The notes beneath the pieces are model-generated. The model made no database searches. It was given only the letters and a program-made list of their open reading frames with translations, and was not told the origin of the DNA. DNA of 64,000 nt. It comes from Oncomelania hupensis (taxonomy: Eukaryota; Mollusca; Gastropoda; Littorinimorpha; Pomatiopsidae). Where the stretch lies: contig CM072511.1 of assembly GCA_036898135.1 (NCBI GenBank), positions 75,812,840-75,876,839 on the forward strand, in the 5' to 3' direction. Numbering within the stretch: position 1 is the first letter of the stretch; each line of letters begins with the position of its first letter. Of the stretch, positions 52,646 through 63,400 are shown piece by piece. The position numbers and the translations under genes are program-made.

Positions 52646-55600
52646 ACGCTTCCGTGAATGCCGGCCTAAGTCAGACGAGACGCCAAAGCAGTTTGTGGAG
52701 CGCCTGTCGTCATATCTACACAAGTGGGTGGAGTTATCAGGCGAAACGAAGTCTTACGACAGTCTCCATGACCTGATCGTGAAGGAACAATTTCTCAATG
52801 CCTGTCACAAGGACCTAGCGACCCACTTAGAAGAACAAAAGCTGCAGACGCTTAAAGATGTGACTGAGGCTGCTGAAAGATATCTCATCGCTCATGGGAA
52901 AACCCTGGGGCCACCCAGCGCGACGAAACATTTTCAGAAGACTGGAAACCATGTGAACCAGATCCAGGGAAGCCAGACGAGCCAGAGACAGACAGACTCC
53001 ACGCCTCCTCCCAGGGAAGGGCATTCAAGGGGCTGTTTCACCTGCAACGCTACAGACCACAGGGCGGCTAATTGTCCTCAAAACAAAAGTAGCGGACAGC
53101 GGAGCAGTACGGACAACGCAGCGGCGGGCAACCGGCAGAGGCGCTTCTCCAATCAACGGCAAACCAGTAGATCTGACCATCAGGTGTGCGGCGGGAGCGT
53201 CATTCTTCCGAGTGAGACCGAGCGCACAGCTACCCCTGCGGACGTGCAAGAGTGCATGACTGATGGCCAACTCCTCCTTGCCAACGGAAAATCCATCCCC
53301 GTCGTCGCCAGCGCAGCTGTGACCGTCCAGAACATGCCTGTTTCAAAGGGACGCGTCGGAAATCATGAAGTGACTGTTCTAAGAGACTCTGGCTGCAGTG
53401 GGGTCATCGTCAGAGAAGACCTAATCGCTAAAGAACAATTCACTGGCGATTTTAAATGGACACTCATGGCCGACAGCAAATGTGTGAGAGCGCCAGTTGC
53501 GAAGATTCATGTCAACACCCCTTTCTACATAGGCGAAGTAGAAGCGGTTTGCCTGAAGAAGCCGCTGTATGATTTGATGATCGGGAACATCGATGGCGCG
53601 AGACGACCCGACGACCCCGATCCAGAGTGGAGTCCTGCCTCAAATCAACACGTCGAAGTTGTGGAGGAGGATCCATTGCCGTTTCCCGATGGAGACCTTA
53701 CAGAGCTGCTACGGGACAATGTGGTTACTCCGGCTCAGCCCTGCCAACCAGAGATCGTCGGTGCTGTTACTACCAGGGCCCAGGCCAAGAGAGACAAGAC
53801 GTCTACGCCACTGAAGGTCGCCGACAACTCTAAAGCTGCCATCGTGGACAGAGATAAGCTGATCCAGCTCCAGGAAGCTGATAGCACTTTAAACAAGTAC
53901 AGGAACCGCCAAGATCACGTGACCAAACGCAGTGGCACGGTCTATTTTGAGGTGAAGGCCAAGATCCTGTACCGAATCTTCCAGCACCCGAGGGTCAACG
54001 GAGGGAAACCACTACGTCAAGTCTTGGTACCGTTACCTCTAAGGCGCCAAGTGATGGAAGTAGCTCATGACTCTATCATGGGAGGTCACCTAGGCATCAG
54101 GAAGACGTCAGACAGAATCCAGGCGGTGTTCTACTGGCCAGGACTTCATGCGGACGTCAGCCGTTTCTGTCGATCATGTGACATTTGCCAGAAGACCATA
54201 CCTCGAGGAAGGGTCCCGAAAGTGCCTATGCAGAGGATGCCTCTGATCGACCGACCTTTCAAGAGGGTGGCCTTAGACTTAATCGGCGAAATAAGACCTC
54301 CGAGTGAAGAAGGTCATCGGTGGGTACTGACTTTAGTGGACTATGCGACTCGGTACCCAGAAGCAGTGCCACTGAAGAAGATTGACACTGAAACTGTAGC
54401 AGAGGCACTAGTGGACATGTTCAGTAGACTTGGAGTGCCTGAAGAAATTCTGACAGGCCTCGGGACGCAGTTCGTCTCTGACTGCATGAAGGAGGTCAAC
54501 AGACTGCTGAGCATCCGGCATTTAACTACGACACCCTACCATCCAATGTGCAACGGGCTTGTCGAGAAGTTCAATGCTACGCTGAAGTCCACCCTGAAGA
54601 AACTGTGCAGCGAGCAGCCCAGACAATGGCATCGCTATATCAACGCCTTACTTTTCGCCTACAGAGAAGTACCGCAGGAGTCCACCGGCTTTTCTCCGTT
54701 CGAGCTGTTGTACGGAAGAACCATCCGAGGGCCGATGCACATCCTGAAAGAACTGTGGACGAAAGAAGTAGACACCCCAGAGGTGAAGAACAGCTCCCAG
54801 TACGTGTTTGAGCTACGGGAGAAGCTGGAGCAGACTCTCGAGATAGCCAGAGAAAACCTGAAGAAATCCCAGGACTGTGGAAAGCACTACTATGATCGTA
54901 GGGCTGTGAACAGGAAGTTCAAACCTGGCAACAAAGTGCTGGTGCTGCTACCTACCGATCATAATAAGTTGCTGATGCAGTGGAAAGGCCCGTACGAAGT
55001 GGAGACCGTGGTGGGGATCAACGACTATAAGGTGAAGGTCGGCCAGCATTCCAAGATATACCACGCCAACCTCCTTAAGCTGTACGCGGAGAGGCCGCCA
55101 GAGACTGTACACGTAGCAACAGCAGCTGAGATCGACAACAGCTTTGACAGCGAGGAACTGTTGGAACTTGGAGACTTCCACAGCAAAGAAGGCATCAACG
55201 ATGTTAAGCTAGGACCAAGCTTGACGGAAGGTCAAAAGATGGAGCTCAAGGACCTTATGGGCGAGTTTCCCCACAACTTCAGCGATGTCCCTGGCTCTAC
55301 AACTTTGGTCGAACACGAAGTCCACCTCACTTCAAATATACCCGTTCGATCCAAGCCCTTCCCGATCCCTTTCAAGGCCCGTGAATCCTTGAAGAAAGAC
55401 ATCGATGAGATGCTGAAGATGGGCATCATTAGGGAGTCCAGTTCCCCATACGCGTCCCCTGTCGTGGTCGTGAAGAAGAAGGACGGGAGCAACCGAGTAT
55501 GCATCGACTACAGGAAGGTTAATAAGATCACCGTCTTCGACCCTGAGCCGATGCCTACCGCAGCAGACCTCTTCCGCCAATTATCGGGGAGTAAAATCTT

Positions 55601-55649
55601 CTCGAAGATTGACCTCAGCAAAGGTTATTGGCAAGTCCCCGTGCGTTAA
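52569..55649 (+). pseudogene. pol: Gag C-terminus, protease, integrase and RT N-terminus of Gypsy-C
   Basis: 1026 residues. In order: SCAN-like capsid segment (RKRFRECR to LIVKEQFLNAC, residues ~15-110), knuckle CFTCNATDHRAANC (~156), protease VLRDSGCSGVIV (~272), integrase zinc finger HDSIMGGHLG and CRSCDICQK (~500-540), integrase core ALDLIGE (~569), GLGTQFVSD (~630) and GLVEKFNATLK (~664), GPY/F module WKGPYEV (~804), then RT from ~913 with FSKIDLSKGYWQVPVR. The second integrase Asp is Gly (TGLGTQF; Gypsy-A has TDLGTQF). A TAA at 55647 interrupts RT; the next codons continue RT in the same frame. Confidence 0.9.
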
Positions 55650-56597
55650 CAGGACATACCAAAGACTGCTTTTATAACCCCTGATGGGACGTACGAGTGC
55701 CTAAGGATGCCCTTTGGCATGGTCAACAGCGGAGCTACCCTGAAGAGAGGGATGAAGAAGATGCTCAGAGGGATGGACAATGTCGTGTGTTACTGGGACG
55801 ACCTGCTAGTCCACACTCGCACCTGGGAAGAGCATCTGCATACCTTGAGGGAGCTGTTTCACCGTCTCACAGAAGCCAACCTGACTGTGAGACCCAGTAA
55901 GTGCATTCTGGGAGCTGACAACGTGGACTTTACCGGCCATTCGCTGAAAGAAGGACAAAAGGGGCTTCTACTAGAAAACGTCACCAAGATTCTGAACGCT
56001 CCACGTCCCCAAACCAAGAAGCAGGTGCGATCTTTCCTGGGGTTGGCTGGATATTACAGGGAGTTTATACCAAACTACTCCGCCATCACAGCACCCTTGT
56101 CGGACCTGGTGCGGAAAGGCTGTCCAAACCAAGTGCAGTGGGGACCGTCTCAGGAGAAGGCATACCAGACTGTGCGCGACCTCCTTTCGAAGGATCCGGT
56201 GCTACGACTGCCTGACACTTCCAAAGAATTCGTCTTAAGAACAGACGCAGCGGACGAAGGCATCGGCGCCATACTGATGCAAGAACACGAAGGGAAACTA
56301 TTTCCGGTCAGTTACGCCAGCAAGAAGCTGTCCAGGGCTGAGAAAAATTACTCGACCATGGAGAAAGAGTGCCTTGCCATCATATGGGGAATCCGGAAGT
56401 TCGAACTGTACCTTCAAGGAGTGAAGTTCGTGCTACAGACTGATCACAAGCCGCTAACTTACTTGAACTCTGCCAAGTTTGTGAACAGTCGGATCATGAG
56501 ATGGGCTATGTACTTGCAGAACTTTAACATGCGAGTAGAATCTATCAAAGGATCAGACAATGTTGGTGCGGACTTCCTCAGCAGAGTGTGTGAGTAA
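55650..56597 (+). pseudogene. pol: RT C-terminus and RNase H of Gypsy-C
   Basis: In frame with the preceding ORF after the stop. RT continues with DIPKTAFITPDGTYEC, MPFGMVNSGATLK and the catalytic motif CYWDDLLVHT: Trp stands where Ile, Val, Leu or Met is usual (YxDD). RT thumb: TKKQVRSFLGLAGYYREFIP. RNase H: VLRTDAADEGIGAIL (Asp), EKECLAIIWGIRKFELYL (Glu), VLQTDHKPLTYL (Asp) and a final acidic residue in GSDNVGADFLSRV. The ORF ends at 56597 with RVCE. RNase H is last, so no integrase follows. Confidence 0.9.
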
Positions 56598-56805
56598 AAA
56601 ACATTGGCCGTGTAGATAAACTGTGAACATTGACAATATCCAGACAGATTTGAAGATGAAAACCATTGACTCTGTGTGAATGAGCTGAGAACATTGACAG
56701 TGTTCAGACAGTCTGAAATAAGTTTTAATTCTGAACTTTGTTTGTGCATTACGTTTCAACGTTGTTGAAAGAAATTGGGTAAATTTCTTCTTGAGTGGGG
56801 GGTTA
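56598..56805 (+). other. 3' untranslated region and polypurine tract of Gypsy-C
   Basis: Degenerate repeats of a (GAACATTGACAGTGTTCAGA)-like unit; Gypsy-A has one more unit. Ends with TTGAGTGGGGGGTTA directly before the LTR. Confidence 0.75.
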
Positions 56806-57446
56806 TGTTACGTTGAAACGCGAATGGTAGTACGTCGGAAACGTGCACGATAGATCTAATCGTTTCGTTTTGCAAAGTATTCAATAATGGAGTTTATTTA
56901 CCTTTGATTTGAGTTTGCATTGTTGTTAGGAGAGGTTTTGTATAACGTCGATAATTTTCGTTGGTCGATATTGTTGGAGAATTTTCGGGATCTGCATGTT
57001 TATTACTGTCGATAGAAATTTCCCGATGGATATCGAAGGTCGTGAATGTTCCCGGAAGTAGAGGAAATGTGTATGACGTAAGCCAGTGATGACGATCTTT
57101 AGTTCGATTGGTGGCAGTGCGTCATTTCTACCGTGTACCAAATTGTTCGAGAAGAGAGAGAGGTTATTTAATCGTGTGCCGAGTTGCTGTTGAGAGATAG
57201 TAAAGTTGTTGATAGTGATTTGGAGAGTTGCTGTGAAAGTTGTTGAGTTGAGTTGAAAATTGTATGCAGTTGTTGGTGTGTGCTGAATAAAAGTGGAAAA
57301 CTTCATACGTCGACTTTGTGACTTGTATGCTGTTTGGACGGGTTGCGTGGATAAACGAATCTGAGTTACACCTTATCAGGAATTCAGCATTGGGGCTGAA
57401 TCGGATACTGATAAAGGAAAACACCAACATCAAACGGAGTGTAACA
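56806..57446 (+). repeat. 3' LTR of Gypsy-C (641 bp)
   Basis: Same length as the 5' LTR; two differences seen (GATCTGATCG/GATCTAATCG and GAAATATG/GAAATGTG). Followed by CATCC. Confidence 0.95.
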
Positions 57447-57739
57447 CATCCAAACAAGAACTTCTTACATTTTACATTTAAAAAGTTTTACTGTAACAAT
57501 GTTAAAATTAGAACTGTATGACAGTTAAACGTCATCACCAGTATTAAAGAATTCATTGACGTTTTATTGGATAGTCCCGCAATAATAGATATTGCCCCTA
57601 TAGTTTACATGTTCCAGTTTGTGAATGTTGTAGTAATTTTACTTAATATGTTGGTGGTACACCTCTTAAATCTATACATTAGCTTCTATGTTTGTTTGCC
57701 CACACATGAAAAAGAGTGTATCACATGTTGTGTACGTGA

Positions 57740-57970
57740 ACACATTCAGAATTGTATTAACAAGGCCAACAAAATGACTGGTGTAGTTATGAGAGCCTTT
57801 AATTTGGATATGTTTTAGTAAACTTTATAAATCACTAGTCAGACAACAGTTAGAATATGCAAATACTGTATGGTATCCAGATTTAAAGACCCAATCAGTT
57901 GCACTTGAAAGGGTACAGAGACGAACAACAAAGCTGGTTAAAGAATGTAAAAATATGACTTAGACAGACG
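57740..57970 (+). pseudogene. LINE RT C-terminal fragment (CR1/Jockey-like)
   Basis: The plus strand reads CINKANKMTGVVMRAFN, then, after stops, SLVRQQLEYANTVWYPDL and ALERVQRRTTKLVKEC. This is the conserved KANK..G...R and LVRP.LEYA..VW.P motif after the RT thumb of CR1- and Jockey-like LINEs. A short, decayed fragment, not related to LINE-A or LINE-B. Confidence 0.75.
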
Positions 57971-58251
57971 TAGATATTAGACCAGCGAAACTTGGTTCGT
58001 AGTAGAGATACATTGATGCTGCAAGAAATCACTTTCGTTGGGAGTTTCGGTTGTACTATGTCACACATTTTTGAAGGTCGCGTGACTTCCTCCCTTACGC
58101 AATACAACTTTCGTTCCAATTCACAACTTTCCGGCACCTCGTAAAAACTCGTGGGTATCGCCATTATAAATCAAAACGAGGTTAGAGTGAAACCAAGTTC
58201 CGGTCTGGCTTGTTTTGCTTTTCTCAAAGCTTGGATGCATGACTTTTAAAT
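57971..58251. other. No gene seen
   Basis: Short unassigned stretch, probably upstream sequence of the following ORF. Confidence 0.5.
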
Positions 58252-58737
58252 ATGGCAAATTGCCGAAAACGACGATTGTTAGAGCCAGAAAACGAGTGGG
58301 ATAAGTATAAAAACGGTGGAGGAAGTACATGCTCAGTGAAAGGAGGCAAAAACAATCGTAGAGGCCTGTATTTGTGGCGACTTCGGAGGTGCGTTGATCA
58401 CTACCCAATGGTTCATGGAGAGTGCGTGTGTCAGGAGCCCTACAAACTGCACACCCCTTCAAATAGTGACCAGATAAAAGAGTGGCTGTCAAAACTACAT
58501 TTAAAATGTCCACCGAAGACAATTTTTGTCTGTTCCATTCATTTTACTGACCGAGAGCCCACCATTCAAAATCCATCTCCCCAGCTGTTTCTTGGTTACG
58601 ACAGCAAAGTGAAGATCGGCAGAAAGACACCACGAAAGCGCCAGTCGTCAGATGGAAGAGCTAGCGATACAACGATTAAAGAACGATCATGGACAGAAAG
58701 TGAAACAGGACCTGAAGACTCTTGTAGTTTTCCATAG
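58252..58737 (+). CDS. THAP-like zinc finger protein or domesticated fragment
   Basis: 161 residues from ATG 58252 to TAG 58737. It has cysteines at CSVKGGKNNRRGLYLWRL and a C-terminal CxxH with flanking sequence KTIFVCSIHFTDREPT and PSPQLFLGY. The VCSxHF plus NP.P.L.LGY pattern resembles the second half of THAP DNA-binding domains; the first CxnC pair is not typical, so the match is partial. The region after is basic (GRKTPRKRQSSDG) and could be a nuclear localisation signal. It may be the first exon of a longer gene, or the THAP part of a P-element-, Harbinger- or Kolobok-type transposon. No transposase follows. Confidence 0.5.
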   Translation: MANCRKRRLLEPENEWDKYKNGGGSTCSVKGGKNNRRGLYLWRLRRCVDHYPMVHGECVCQEPYKLHTPSNSDQIKEWLSKLHLKCPPKTIFVCSIHFTDREPTIQNPSPQLFLGYDSKVKIGRKTPRKRQSSDGRASDTTIKERSWTESETGPEDSCSFP

Positions 58738-59204
58738 CTTCGCCGTCGCAACCTTCACAAAACACGAAGTAGTTGACTATGTGAGGGTACGATACCGGTG
58801 GCCAGTGACACATGTTGTCTTCCCACTGTAAACTTGACTGTCACAACTGGGACTTCAAATCCATCAGGCATTCTCTGCAACACTTTCTCTTTTATGCTCC
58901 CACCAACGCTTTCTCATGTGATTCGACATATTCTTGAATATTTGGAAATAACTCACTCAAAACACTCGGATAAACAATACGCGGAGAATGAAACCGGAAG
59001 TATGTTTCACGGTAACGGAAAGAGTTACCCCTCTTACATGGGGGATTCCCGTTGGTGCATAGGATAGCAGAAAAGTGTGAATAAGCGAAGCCACTTTCGT
59101 GAAAATCCAAGATTAAACGAACACAATTTCGTCATTATTTTTTTTAATGTTATCTTGTTCAATTAACAGCATCTTGTTTTAAGAAATACTGTACTTAGAT
59201 TGAT
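58738..59204. other. No gene recognised
   Basis: The ORF at 58798-59067 has no domain. Sequence between the THAP-like ORF and the hAT insertion. Confidence 0.5.
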
Positions 59205-59212
59205 ATTCGGAC

Positions 59213-59997
59213 TAGGGGTGTTCGGTTTTACCGGTTTTCCGGTTAAAATCGGTTCGACTTTCTCACGGTTCGGTAAACCGGTTTGGCCTTAAAAAACCGG
59301 AAAACCGCGGTTTTTCTAAGGGACATCACTCGTCCCGTAAAGCACTAGCAAAATGGCAGAAACAGAGACATTCGTAGCGAACAGGCGTTGGAAAGCTGAC
59401 ATTTGGAGATTCTTTCTCCTGCGAGAGACAGAAGCAGGAAAGGTTGACCATAATACCGGTTACTGTAAAGAGTGTAAGGCAAGTATTAAACTTGGCGGTG
59501 GCACTTCAAATCTGAATGCACACATTCGCCGACACCACCCTTTGCTGCTGCTGAAGCCAGCCAAGCCTGCGGGCCCTGCACCCAATAGATCTAACCCACA
59601 AGTCCTACATGCTAGATGCAAGGACTTTTTACAACCGAATTTCACAGAACACAAACTTGGAACAGGCTTTTAATCTTTCAATGCGCATTGTTTTTCTAAC
59701 CAATATGACATTCGCAACTTCAGATTCCACCAACGGTTTCACAAACTCAAAATTGAAAAGCAAACTCCCAAATCTACCCACAGTGGAGGAGGGAAATAGC
59801 CTCTGAGTTAAGTAGCTAGCGACATAAATTCAAAAAAAAAAATTCAGTACAGAGGTTATTTCTCTTGCTTACTATGCGCCTTTACCCGGGGTAACCAGTT
59901 GTAACTTCTAGCCGGTTAACCGGTTTTAAACCGCGGTTTTCTATTGGAAAAACCGGTTAAAAACCGGTTTGAGAAATCGTACCGGTTCCACCCTCTA
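59213..59997 (+). mobile_element. Non-autonomous hAT element with perfect 8-bp duplication
   Basis: ATTCGGAC stands directly before (59205-59212) and after (59998-60005). The ends are TAGGGGTG on the left and CACCCTCTA on the right, short imperfect inverted repeats typical of hAT elements. Both subterminal regions are dense in ACCGGTT/AACCGGT motifs (59225-59310 and 59905-59990), possible transposase binding sites. It encodes only a BED-finger ORF, not a transposase core, so it depends on a transposase elsewhere. Length 785 bp. Confidence 0.9.
59353..59673 (+). CDS. BED zinc finger protein of the hAT element (truncated transposase)
   Basis: ATG at 59353 (GCAAAATGGCAG). Residues ~12-60 form a BED finger: ADIWRFFLLR (aromatic start), CKECKASIKLGGG (Cys pair) and LNAHIRRHHP (His pair), the DNA-binding N-terminus of hAT transposases. 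After this comes ARCKDFLQPNF and then the stop at 59673. The RNase H-like catalytic region and dimerisation region are missing. If made, the protein could bind hAT ends without cutting and so act as a repressor; this is inference. Confidence 0.75.
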   Translation: MAETETFVANRRWKADIWRFFLLRETEAGKVDHNTGYCKECKASIKLGGGTSNLNAHIRRHHPLLLLKPAKPAGPAPNRSNPQVLHARCKDFLQPNFTEHKLGTGF

Positions 59998-60087
59998 ATT
60001 CGGACTGTCGCGCCTCTTAGGCCATTCAATGCTATTCATTTGTTGAGTGATGCTTGTGTCGAAAGCCTTGAAACTGAGAGATCCAAA

Positions 60088-60445
60088 ATGGCGAGAAGAG
60101 GAACCCATCGATTGGCATTTTATTCCGGCTTGTTTGCTTCAAGGTGACTTAATGTTGTCTTTATTTATTGGACGATTTATAAATCCATATACTATTTTTT
60201 AAAATGGGTAAATTAGGCGTTTCAATTTCTTCTACAGCATCAGTATTGTAGGCCTTGTTGTAGGATACTGCTTGGCAGCGTACATACGAATACCGTCCCT
60301 TGTACTCAAGATTTTTCTTGTTTTACCACACGAGAGTTACTCCAAGGGAATCAATAAACAAAGGGTTGCGTCCCTCATTTCAGCGACGCGAAGTTCGCAG
60401 ATGTGCAAGTGCCAAAAGGTCGTTTTGAAACAGTATGCATTTTAA
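60088..60445 (+). CDS. Small two-exon gene for an 87-residue membrane protein (join 60088-60143, 60238-60445)
   Basis: Exon 1 begins ATG in TCCAAAATGGCGAG and ends GCTTCAAG before GTGACT. Exon 2 begins after the acceptor TTTCAATTTCTTCTACAG. The spliced frame (phase 2) runs 264 bases to TAA with no break; the protein starts MARRGTHRLAF and has one hydrophobic segment ISIVGLVVGYCLAAYI (about residues 20-35) preceded by Arg and His, so a single-pass membrane protein is expected. The C-terminal part is basic and ends in CKCQKVVLKQYAF. GAAATAAATG nine bases after the stop contains an AATAAA signal. The intron is 94 bp. I do not recognise a family. The hAT insertion ends about 90 bp upstream. Confidence 0.5.
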
Positions 60446-63400
60446 AAATGGAAATAAATGTGTATTTGAAATTATGTGTTTGTTGTAATTTGTGATATTG
60501 TAAGGATATATGTTAGAGAGATATATAAAATAAACTGATGCTGTTAATTGTAGAATTAGTATATAAAAAAAAATAAAACAGTGAAAAAAAGGGGATTTTT
60601 TTGCAGTCCAGAAAGCTGTAAGTTATAGTTGCTCACATTAGAGTCTCTTTACTCATTTAAATGAAATAACAACTGGATAAAATTTTGTAGTTTGACTTAT
60701 CGATGTTTAAGCACTTAAAACAGCTTAACAATTTATCTGTAACCATTTTTGAAATTATTGCATTATAGCCTAATTTTATTCACGGACGGTCGTTACATCA
60801 AATGTCAAAATCGTACTACTCTTTGCAGACAAAAAAACAATGCTTTAGTGAAGTTCCAGTCCTAATTTTGGGATAACCGAAGCGGAGAAATGTATGGCAA
60901 ATACAAATATATTTTGTTTAAAGGATAAAACGAAATTCTTATAGGTAAAATATGGCAGAATATCTCACTTTTTAAAAAAATGTCAAAAAGTAACGACCGT
61001 TCATATTCGTTTTTTTATTTATTACTTTACGTTTTGAAACCCATTCCAACATTTCATTGATCACGTGACCAAAACAGAAAAGACAAATGGCGGCTATTTT
61101 AGCTGAGAGCAAGCTACGGGAAAAACGGGTGAAGTTTTCATAAAATGTCAAAAAAATTTCAATTGTACGACCGTCACACCGAAGTTTTATATGATCGTTT
61201 CTTCACTTGTGTAGAGTTGGATTGTACATTATGCTTTTATTTCGCAGTATTTTTGGAGGAAAGTGAAAATAAAAATGAACGGAAGCGTAAACATAATAAA
61301 GTAGAACAACCAATTGATGTTTTTCAGATCGACAGATGTCTAATATCGACCGTCACTTTTCATCAGTAACAAGTCAGAGGGTTTTCTTTACCTATGGCTG
61401 GAAAAAAAACATGTCCCTAGCAGTGATTTTCTAACTACAGATCGATAATCTAGGTTATCCAATTTGACACTCTTACAAGATCTGTGATGACTATAATGTA
61501 ATAAATAGGCCTAAATTCATTAAATACTCAGGTTTACATTTATTATTTTATTCAAATATTGTTTGTTTTATTTTTTATTTTTTCACCATTTTTCAAGTTG
61601 ATACATTTTTTTTACTGTTTTACTTAACTACATAATAATTAGTAAATATGCTGATAACATGAATGATTTGTCTTTTTGTCCTAAATGTGCACATTGCTTC
61701 ATTATGTATGTCAACACTACTGACAACAGTGTCTCATGTAACAACCGTCACAATGTTTTTCAATATCAACATTTTGTATTACTTGACAATGTTTAAATGT
61801 GTTTTATTTTGAAATGTGATCTAAATGTTTTAGAAACAAACATATTTTAAATCATTAAAGCAAATCATAACATACCCATGAAAACATTAAACCAGAGTTG
61901 CGTGATGGTTGTTACATCTGACATGATCATGTTCATATACTGCTTTTTGATATTTCATTCACTTTGTTTTTTTTTATTATTTTTTCTTTCAATTGTGGAA
62001 GCTTTATCAATTTTAATAGTTTAAAGTTACACATTTCTTCCATCTTTTAAATTATGGGTGATTGAGGATGTCAGTGTAACAACCGTCACGTTGTCAGTTT
62101 TTTTCACATACATGGCTTTATGTGAAAATTCCTTTAATGAGTTATCTTTTCATGCACATTTCCTTGAAGCCTATACATAAGACTTACAAAAAATGCAAAT
62201 TATTATGTAATCAAAAACAATTTATTAAACTGCTTATACAACACGACCTTTTGGCACTTGCACAGATCCGTTTTTCTAAGCTGCTAAAGTTATACGAAAA
62301 TGGTTGAGTTGGATCGGCTGCGCGCGCATCCTTCATGCAACGAACGGTTAACGAAACGAAACCCCAACGAAATGCGATTATTTCTCTATTGATCCATTTC
62401 GTTTCCGGCTATGCATTCGAGAAATCCTTAAAAGGGTTCTTCGTGCCTGCGGTTCTGAAGCGGCAGCGCCTTTAGTTGCAGACAAAATTTTGTTCGTCCT
62501 TATTCAGGGGAGGTAATGCTCTCTAATTTGCGGAGGTTGTTTTTTTTCGAAAACGCACGTCTTTAGATTTGGTTCATCACGGGCTAAAACAGACACTTTT
62601 CCCAAGATTAGTTGAAGTTTTGGTAATTTTTTCTTCTCTTTTAAAACAAACAAACAAAACACAACAACAACAACACAAATTAGATAGCTTCTATAGCCGC
62701 AACTTGTGTTCATTGCCTATGCTAGCTTACTAACTAGCCCGTTTAGGCCTATTAACAGTAGTATAGGGCTCATCTAAACCAAGGGCTGTTCGTGCACATT
62801 CATAAGAATACACCAGAAAAGTGATTTTACATCTTTACCATGCCCATAGGAGACACCTGAAACCTAGACATAATGCAAAACCTATGTTGAAAATCTCAAT
62901 CGGAAACACTCCGCCATTTTACATCTGAAAGCAAAAGCAGCCCCAAAACAACACCTTTTTTTCAGAGAAAAGTACACCTATTTTAATGAATCAACAACAA
63001 ATGGTGAGAGAATACAGTCAAAGCATTTATTACAAGCTTACGTTTATAGTAAGCTTAATTGACCCGATATATGCAAACAAATACTAGACAACTTACATGA
63101 GAATCACGATTCGTCAAAATATTGAAAATTCCGTATTTTCACTCACCAAAGTTTTCTGCGTAATGGAAATAGGAACGTCGTGACCTTCCGGAAGCGCAAA
63201 AGTTATGACGTAGACTTTGGGTTTTCCTACAAAAAAGAACTACGAACCAAGTTTCTGTGCTTCCCAAAGCTCTCTATTTTGGACTGCACTCCTTACGTGG
63301 ACGTGGAAAACGTGGAGACTAATTTTTTTTTTTTTTTTTAAATATGGTTTTGATTACTTAAATTGGAAGGACTTTTTTGAAGCACCGTTTTGTGACAGAA

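Larger units (their letters stand above)
50860..57446 (+). mobile_element. Gypsy-C: complete Gmr1-like Ty3/Gypsy retrotransposon, 6587 bp
   Basis: Two 641-bp LTRs (50860-51500 and 56806-57446) with TGTTAC...GTAACA ends, flanked by the direct repeat CATCC (50855-50859 and 57447-57451). By eye the LTRs differ at two bases, so the insertion is young. Domain order is Gag, zinc knuckle, protease, integrase, RT, RNase H: integrase before RT, as in copia but with Gypsy-type sequences. This is the hallmark of the Gmr1-like group. Coding is interrupted by a frameshift near 52575 and a TAA at 55647. A G-rich polypurine tract (GAGTGGGGGGTTA) precedes the 3' LTR. Confidence 0.95.
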
